Of a stretch of DNA of 64,000 nucleotides, positions 56,648 through 64,000 are shown piece after piece. Source of the stretch: Sepiola atlantica (Eukaryota; Mollusca; Cephalopoda; Sepiida; Sepiolidae); assembly GCA_963556195.1 (NCBI GenBank), contig OY744520.1, positions 147,718,929-147,782,928 on the forward strand, written 5' to 3'. Within the stretch, counting starts at the first letter, position 1, and each line of letters begins with the position of its first letter. The translations under genes were made by a program, and so were the position numbers. The notes beneath the pieces are model-generated. The model worked only from the letters and a program-made list of their open reading frames with translations. It made no database searches and was not told the DNA's origin.

Positions 56648-57060
56648 TTGTTATCGTCTGCTCGCTTTTCTTTCCGCCCAAGCGTTTTGCGCCAAATCCA
56701 CGTAAGAATTGACAAAATAATAAATAATAATAGTTTTAGTTTTTCAAAGAGAAAAAAGTAAAGTGCACCTAAAATAAAATTAACAATAAAAAAAAATACA
56801 GCGAATACGATTCTAAAAACAGTTATTTACTTGCCCAGTAAAAGGGTGTTCCCCAAGTCATTGTCTGCTCGCTTTTCTTTACACTCAATCGTTTTGCGCC
56901 AAATCCACGTCAGAATATTATAAACAATATTTCATGTGTTTCAAAGCGGAAAAGAAGGTCTACGTAAATTAAAATCAACAATTAAAAAAAACAAAATACA
57001 GCGAAAACTATTCTAAAATCAGTTATGTAGTTTTCCAGTACAATGTGTTGTTGTTTTTTG
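56648..57060 (+). repeat. Tandem duplication, two ~210-bp units and a partial third
   Basis: Both units have GTCTGCTCGCTTTTCTTT, CGTTTTGCGCCAAATCCACG, an AACAATAAAA spacer and AATACAGCGAA, then CTAAAA-CAGTTAT. A weaker echo (AAATACAGCGAACACTA) is near 57185. Confidence 0.8.
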
Positions 57061-57829
57061 TTGACAAAAAAACTAAATTCATTATAATGTGTGTGTTTTT
57101 TCAAATAGTAACTTTTAAATCAATTATTATTTTAATTAAGCGATTTAATTCAATAAATTTGGTAAAATCAACAATTTTACAAACTAAATACAGCGAACAC
57201 TAATTTTCAAATCGAAAAAAAAGGTGTATCTGAAAATTATCAATAAAATAATCGGTACTCTTTTACTTCAGGACCCGCGATAACTTTCAAAAGATAAAAG
57301 TTTAGCTAAACTGAATTCTTTATAATGTCTGTGTGTTTATCAATTATTATTTTAATTAAACAATTTGATTCAATAAATTTGTGTTTTAAAACACAATGGC
57401 TAAATAATAGATTATGAAAATAAACAAACTCAGAACGTTTTAATAAAATACATCAGTAAAGTATTAACGCGCCCGTTCAGAGGGAGGTACGCTGTTCAAT
57501 CAGTTGGACGTAGAGGAAATAACTACCTAACTCATTTTATAAATAAATAATAAAAGAAATAATTATAATTTATAAGTAAGATTATTAGACAGCAAAATTG
57601 CGTAAATACATGTTGAAATCTGAAGAGAACAATCATGAGTGAATATTTGCGAATACTAATTTATTAGAAGTTCAAAAGCAATTGATTATGTAAATTGGGA
57701 AATGTGCATAGTGTTTATGTCGTTTTTTTAATAGTATATAATGAAGCTGGCGGACTTAGTTAATAGTCATAGTATTCTGATGGAGTTTCGGCTTCAGACA
57801 GATACATAAACTCCATTATTAATAGATAT

Positions 57830-57830
<1 letters not shown>
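57061..57830. other. Unannotated AT-rich sequence
   Basis: Short motifs such as ATTATTTTAATTAA-C-ATTT-ATTCAATAAATTT recur twice (57125, 57345). No gene seen. Confidence 0.5.

Positions 57831-57836
<6 letters not shown>

Positions 57837-57885
<49 letters not shown>
57837..57885. repeat. TA microsatellite
   Basis: Pure TA array. Confidence 0.95.
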
Positions 57886-57888
<3 letters not shown>

Positions 57889-58425
57889 CATGTATCCACA
57901 TATAATATTATAAGGAGATATACTATATTATGCATCGATTTTCAGTATTTACTTCAACAGTGCTCAATATATGAGTAGAGCTAGCTAGTAAGTTATGAAC
58001 ATATGTTTATTTCTATTAATAACTTGTTTTATTAAGTTTTTTGTTATTATTTCTCCAAGCGGGGCGTAGACATATCTTGTATAGTACACAGGAGCGGCAT
58101 TACTCCACTCAGTGAGATGGATCTGTTGATATTGTAAGATAATCCATCTAGGAGAAGGAAATTCTGATACAAAACCTGTGCTCTATATCGTGGCTGCATT
58201 TGTCTAATCACTAAATCACCGGAGGAGGGGGGCCTCCTAGGTCTTGGAGAATAACCTTCCTAGAGAAGTAAACTCGAACAAAATATCAAGTATCCAAACT
58301 TACAAATGCTTAAGGAGTAGTAAGGCTCCATCTATTGCACGGATTGCATCTTGTCTTTGTCTGCTTATCAGGCGCTGAAACGTCTGACTTCCGGTGTTTG
58401 ATTTTGTATCTCGACTAGGGCAAAT
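57886..58425. other. Unannotated sequence
   Basis: Nothing recognised. Confidence 0.5.
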
Positions 58426-58431
58426 ATGAAA

Positions 58432-58580
58432 TAAATAGAACCGAATAAAGATAGTAAATGTTGTGCTATAAATCGTTTCCTATCATTTTTGATTAAACGT
58501 TTTAACAAGAATAAATAGTAAATGTTGTGCTTCATATTATTTTTGATTAAACATTTTAACAAGAATAAATAGCAAATGAT
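58432..58580. repeat. Tandem repeat, ~65-bp unit, about 2.3 copies
   Basis: Units have AATAGTAAATGTTGTGCT, TATTTTTGATTAAACGTTTT or a one-base variant, and AACAAGAATA. Confidence 0.85.
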
Positions 58581-58584
58581 GCTG

Positions 58585-59630
58585 ATCCCAGTCATTAGAA
58601 GTGCAGTAAAACAAATCTGAACGTTTATATACAGGTGAATACACGTTTGGAATTTTATTCTAACATATTATCTATTATTTTTATATCTACACATATCGAT
58701 GTATTTTTTATTAAATCAATCAGATATCCGTATGATGTCGTTTTAATAGGTTGAATTTTGTACATTTATTTATATTAAATTATAGTTGATTAATATTTGT
58801 TTCAATGTCATGTTCATATTATTATGGTATAAAATTGGTTCTTTTCTAGTATTATTATGTTATGTTATTCACTTCATCAGGTGCCTGTTAGGTAGACGTT
58901 CTGATTTATATTTTCTGTTCATTTTCTCTCCTTAAAAAATCCGGATATTTTCAAACACGTTTCTCCGTCAATTTCTATCAACTTTTGTTTTCAAAACTTC
59001 TCTTGTTTCATTTTTCCGCATTTTCCTTTTTTCATAGACAGCGTCTTTTCGTACGTTGAATTTAAACGTTCTGCTTTGTTCTGAACTGAGATCCATGCTT
59101 ATAACATTATTTAGACGGTGGCTGTCTATTCTTTGATTAAACTGACCATTAAACGTATTTACCTTTTATGAATTCCAATGGAATCAATGTTGACGCTTCT
59201 TCACAATGAACCTATACCAGGATAAAAGCAGTGTATATATATATATATTTGCATCGTCTTCATTTTTTGGAGTGCACACTGGAAAGTCATACATTTATAA
59301 TATTGGTGCATTTATTATTTTTTATTACAAAGTTTACTTATGTAATATTACTCAGTAGCATTCTTCATATTCGAACAGCGATGCGTTCGGATATGAGGAG
59401 TTGGTCAAAAAGTCTTAATATAAAGAATTATGTAAAACATTAGAATAAATAACTTCCAAATAAAATTGAACAATGATGTTTTTTGCAGTAAACAGAGTCA
59501 AATTTTAATATTGAACACAATTAAACAGAATGTAACAAAAGTACACACTGTTAACTTCAATTAGGTATTACTTATAATGAATAAGTTGTAGTCGTTCCCG
59601 ACTTCTAATTACCACTGAGTTTAGCCAGAA
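58585..59630. other. Unannotated sequence
   Basis: Part of it (58890-59130) is loosely similar to 59930-60110: both have CAGCGTC(C)TTTT-GTACGTT and ATGATTATAACA-TATTT. Both flank the tail motif at 59635, so they may be retroelement 3' sequence. Confidence 0.45.
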
Positions 59631-59634
59631 GATG

Positions 59635-59700
59635 TGCGTTGGAGATTGTACCTGAAGAAATCGGAGGTTGCATCAGCCGAAACGTCGTGAATATGACAAC
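59635..59700 (+). repeat. CGAAACGTCG retroelement-type tail
   Basis: CCTGAAGAAATCGGAGG, then CATCAGCCGAAACGTCGTG. Compare 43330-43385. Confidence 0.5.
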
Positions 59701-59704
59701 GTGG

Positions 59705-62700
59705 ATAAAAAAATACTAATCAACATAATCTAAATAATCCATCTAACACAATTCAGAAACGTAAGTGTATTTCAATCTTGTCGATTTATTATTCGAATGT
59801 AACTTAGTTGCGGACAGATTCTTCTCCGAACATGAAACACGATCGTAGTTAGCCTTGTCTTTTTTCATGTTATATGTTCACGCTCTATAGATAAAACAGT
59901 GTTTTTACTTCAAAATTGGTATTCTCATATATTTATTTGTCGATTTCTCTCATGTGTTGTGTAAATGCTCTTATTTGAGTCTTCTTTATACTTTTTCGTT
60001 TTTTGTTTAATAACTTTTTATCAACAGCGTCCTTTTGTACGTTAACTAAAAAAACTATTTTCCTTATTTGCTGACAGCCATGATTATAACAGTATTTTCT
60101 CCTGTCAGTTTGTTTTTGTGGAGGGGGATTCAAATGATTATTCCATATATTCTTCTCTGATGACGGCCCAAGAAAGCCATGTCAGGTATCCACTCCTTTC
60201 TCATATTGAACGTTCACACTCTTTAATTACATCATGCATTTTCTTTTTGCTTTCAAACGTATACTTTTCTTCATCGACTTTGGCATCATTTATTTTATAA
60301 CTGCTGTGTTTTCTATTCTTGACTTTCTTTCGTTTTCCTACTTTTTCCTTTGTCTTTCGGAAGTATTTATTTCCTGGTTTTTAGTAGCTTTTTTGTTCTA
60401 ATGCCTAGGTTTCCTCTTCGTTACTCACATTTACCATTCTTTATTCTTGTATTCTGTACATAACCCACTGTACGCTCTGTATCGCTCACTCTTTTCGTCT
60501 CGCACGTTCTTTCTATCTCATACACTCTCGACCTCTGTCTGTCTGTCTGTCTGTCTTTCTCTTTTCTTATCTTAGTTTTTCTCGCCACTTTTCTCACTTC
60601 CATGTTTTCCATCAGGGTTACCCGAACCTTATCTCCACCTTATTACAAAGTGGAACCCGTACGGCTGTTTGGAAAAGCATGATTTCAACTGAGATGAGCA
60701 AACAACTGAATCATATCTTGACATTGGTCGGGATGTAATTACGACATGTTGAACTTATCAGCAAAGACAGAAAAATATATTAACAAGAAAAATAACGTAA
60801 AAAAAAACACTTAATAAAAACGACTATTTTTCTTGTTGAGTTCTTGTTGATTCAAATAGAATTCTTCTAAACCCACGACGCCATTTTTGCTGAAGGAAAC
60901 CATTAGTTCCAACAACATTGCGGTTTGGCTCGGCAGCAAATCGACGAAGCCTTTTCTGAAAGGATAAGAACTTTATTAAAAACTATTCGTTTTATTTCTT
61001 TACTTGTTTGTCCATAGGTATTTACTGTTCTTTCATTTATTTTTATATCAAGAGAAAAGAAAACGAAAAAGAAAAAAGGTCGTAATACTGAATCTTCAGA
61101 ACTGATATGTTTACGTGATAATTCGCGGGCTTTTGCAATCAGGTTTCCCGCCTTCAACAGGCGAATCCAAGGTTAACAATGGTGGGACTTGGTAATAAAA
61201 GAAAATGACAGGAATTTATTAGCAAAAAGACTAAATTTAGATTCCTCTAGCAAATGCATAGCTCGGCTGTAAGATATAGATAGTGTAGGGCCAACAGTTG
61301 TGAGGTTTTCTCAACTAGGCTTTTCGAATTATTAACAAAGGCAGTTATTTGCCAAGCAGTTGGAATGGGTTGACGTGACTTTCTTTTGTCTGTGTAAGCT
61401 TTGTTAACATTCAAATATAGACGTCGTGCTTGTGAGCGTATCGTATTAGACGAAAGCTGTGGACATGGCGTCGTTGCTGATTAGATTTGAATTTTATTGG
61501 ATTGAATGAGTGCTGTTATTGCAGCATTTTCAACTAAGCGACAGAGTGAACACAACCACAAATATGGACACCACTATTAAAATAGTATTGTTTTGAAAGA
61601 CATCTGAACTCAAACAAGAACGAATATTCCTGACATGCGTCTATTTAATCTGCGGATTTACTGATGAAAATATTTATTTTATGAGTAACAGCCCAACGGA
61701 CAAAGCTTCTTGTAGAGATTCAGCGGCGCATCTAAAAAAGCTATTTCACATTTAAGCATGGCACAACAACATAAATGCTTGTCAGACAGACTGCTAGGCC
61801 AACAGACAGCGACTCTAATTGAGATGCAATTATGCTTTTAAATTGCATATTGTACAATATACAATATCTGACACAATTATGTCCTATTTAAGCGTACATC
61901 ATTTTAAGAACTCATTTGCACTGAGTAGACGTTCGACATGCCGTGTGTTTTGTCGAGGCCACACTATAACTTTCACTAATAGCGTTGAGAAAGGTATGAA
62001 TCAAACATCACCTCGCTATGGGCTGAATAAGACGGTAAAAATGAGCTAGTTCGGTAAGAAAAGTAATCTAGTAAATGAACGCTCTGGAATAAGATCTGCG
62101 ACAAGTTTGCTCACCGATACAAAGCAAAAGGTATAACTGTACATCCATTACTTTTCTGTTAGTTGTGTTCTTCACACTTAGAATCAAAAGCATGTCGCCT
62201 GATAATTACTGAATCTATTTGAATTTAGTGCGGCCATTTACGCATTAGTAGTTTCGCAAAACAAATTAACTGTTAAGCTGTTGGTAACATAGAAAGTTCT
62301 CTTTAATTAATCGTTTACAAAATGAATTGTGGTTCCGTATTAAATAATACAACAATATTTGGTTTTATGACAACCAAATAAAATTACACCTTGTAATTTC
62401 CGACTCTTATCACGTGATCGATTTAAGACAATTATTTTAAGAGCAGATACGTCTATAACTGATATGCACTGCGAGCAGACGACAACAACATCGGGAAAAC
62501 GAGATTCAAAATAGACTCCTAGTAAAAGTGCGAGAGGACGGTTAAAATAAAGGTTTGGATATCCTACACACTTTTTTAAAGACAATCGGCTTAATTCTTT
62601 TTTGAGGAAAATGATGCGCCTGAATACCGAACTATGGATTTGATAGCTAATATTATTTCAAGTGGCCCAAACGTTGTTTTAAAGATATATAAGACTTCAT

Positions 62701-64000
62701 AAAAGGTATTACGCTCAACCCTGCGCTCCATTTTAAAGACATGGGAACTGGGATCCAATATTGAGAGTTAAAGGCGTACAAAGAACTAAACTAACAAAGA
62801 GTATATGATTACAGTTACAGAGGAAAATTGGAAAGGTTAAAATGAACTACTTTACTAAAATAAGAATGAGGCGATTAGATTAAATCCTTCAAAATAATTA
62901 ATTTCATTATTAACTATGGTGGACATTTTTTATATTTTTCCTAGAGCCGGAAGATTATTGTCAAAGCAAGTGTCACAATTAATCAATTGATTTTTTTTAT
63001 GTTGATAAAGTAATATATTTTTAAACTAGTTATCAGATGAGATTAAGAAATCAAATGCGTAAAGTATTTAAAGATGTAATTAAATGAATTCAGAAATAAT
63101 GATAAACAAAAGGAATTATAGGGGTTTAAGGACGACATACTTAACTTCTTTCAATTAAATTGTTTATCAAGCCGTGGTCATGCCCTTTGGTAAAAGTGTT
63201 TACCAGCCCCTTTCGTAATAACTCACGTTAAAACACGAGATCTTGTGTCAACTCTCGCGAGACGACTTGGTTGAAAATGGAAGCCTTAATCATTCACAAT
63301 TTGCCTGCTGACCCTCGGACCAAATTTACAGCCTTGGGGAACGTCCTCTCCGGACGAAGACTTTATGGGGCTCCCGTAAGGTTTGGCTTGTGGGCTACAT
63401 ACATCCTTCTTCTTTTTTTGTAGCAATAACAAGTGGATTCAATTGCATTCCAAACACATGCACAAAATACGCTGAGTTCACCACATGTTTAGAGGATTCG
63501 TTTGGATTCCCAAGCTATATGTTTCTTATTTTTACAAAATAAGAGTGTCCAATATTCATTTTCATCTAGGAATTTCTTTTGTGAATGATCAGATTAACTA
63601 TGAAGCAGAATGTTATCTTAATATTGATATCTCTATGGATAGTGTTCATCTTCTGTGCAATGATTTAAACTAAGAGTTAAACTAAGTTAGGAAATGGGAG
63701 ATAAACAACTAGGCATGATATATAAAAAAAATTAAAAAATTAAGAAAATTAAATAGAGAACTCATTCTAAATCCATTACAAAAACTCCAAACAACAAAGC
63801 AGAAAACATAAATTTAAGCTGCTCTTTCCTCAATGGAAGTACAATAAAAAATATGAAATCTGTATACTGACTTAGGTGCAATGTTTTCTTTACAATCTGT
63901 TTTCCCTTTTATAGAATAGGCAACAAGAATGACCTTGTTATTATTTATATTTGGGGCTAATTTGTGTCGGGTTGAAAACGTTTCCTAACATTGGGCATGT
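59705..64000. other. Long unannotated stretch to the window end
   Basis: Contains a CTGT tetranucleotide run near 60535-60557 and several 60-85-codon frames on both strands (for example 60903-61157 minus, 61819-62049 plus, 62340-62585 minus, 63485-63673 plus). None shows a motif, splice context or family that I recognise. A more GC-balanced patch near 63180-63420 has a short frame from an ATG at 63276 (MEALIIHNLPADPRTKF), but this is not strong enough to call. Confidence 0.45.

Noticed and set aside
60903..61157. 84-codon minus frame with a Lys/Arg-rich start
   Set aside because: No motif, no splice or promoter context and no neighbour support; cannot be distinguished from chance.

Overview
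The window reads as repeat-rich, non-coding nuclear DNA of an invertebrate animal. I see no gene that I can defend as an ordinary host gene, no operons, no rRNA and no intact tRNA. The coding-like sequence is almost all decayed transposable elements. A mollusc, perhaps a cephalopod, fits best: very long (TA)n arrays every 1-2 kb, GIY-YIG Penelope-like retroelements, tRNA-derived SINEs, R2/R4-type LINEs and TTAGGG-like interstitial repeats. The species is an inference, not read from a diagnostic gene.

Layout. 1-6 kb: end of an unrecognised element, a nearly intact DD41D mariner (1640-3020), and a 3' LINE fragment set in TAA repeats (4731-5127). 6-10 kb: a decayed Penelope-like element on the minus strand with a perfect 44-bp palindrome in its tail. 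10-20 kb: MITEs, SINE copies, the first copy of a ~615-bp dispersed repeat, and a decayed unidentified coding block (15290-15950). 20-26 kb: a second mariner (20115-21444), another dispersed-repeat copy, telomere-like repeats and a Helitron-like element. 26-36 kb: mostly empty, with a Penelope C-terminal remnant (28330-28767), a dead LINE set among older short repeats (30930-33231) and a second dead LINE (34790-35480). 37-44.5 kb: pyrimidine-rich tandem repeats, a diverged 560-bp duplication, the third dispersed-repeat copy and SINEs. 44.8-48 kb: a 3.1-kb DNA transposon carrying a decayed RNase-H-like transposase with a recognisable intron. 48-57 kb: small MITEs, a 145-bp internal-deletion derivative of the first mariner, and a minus-strand R4-like LINE (53605-56052). 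57-64 kb: mostly unremarkable AT-rich sequence.

Nothing here forms a cooperating gene system. The main relationships are between autonomous-type elements and their derivatives (1640-3020 with 51014-51158), between elements and preferred microsatellite targets (mariners in TA arrays, LINE in TAA arrays), and between copies of the same repeat. The best candidate for something poorly described is the transposon at 44827-47970.
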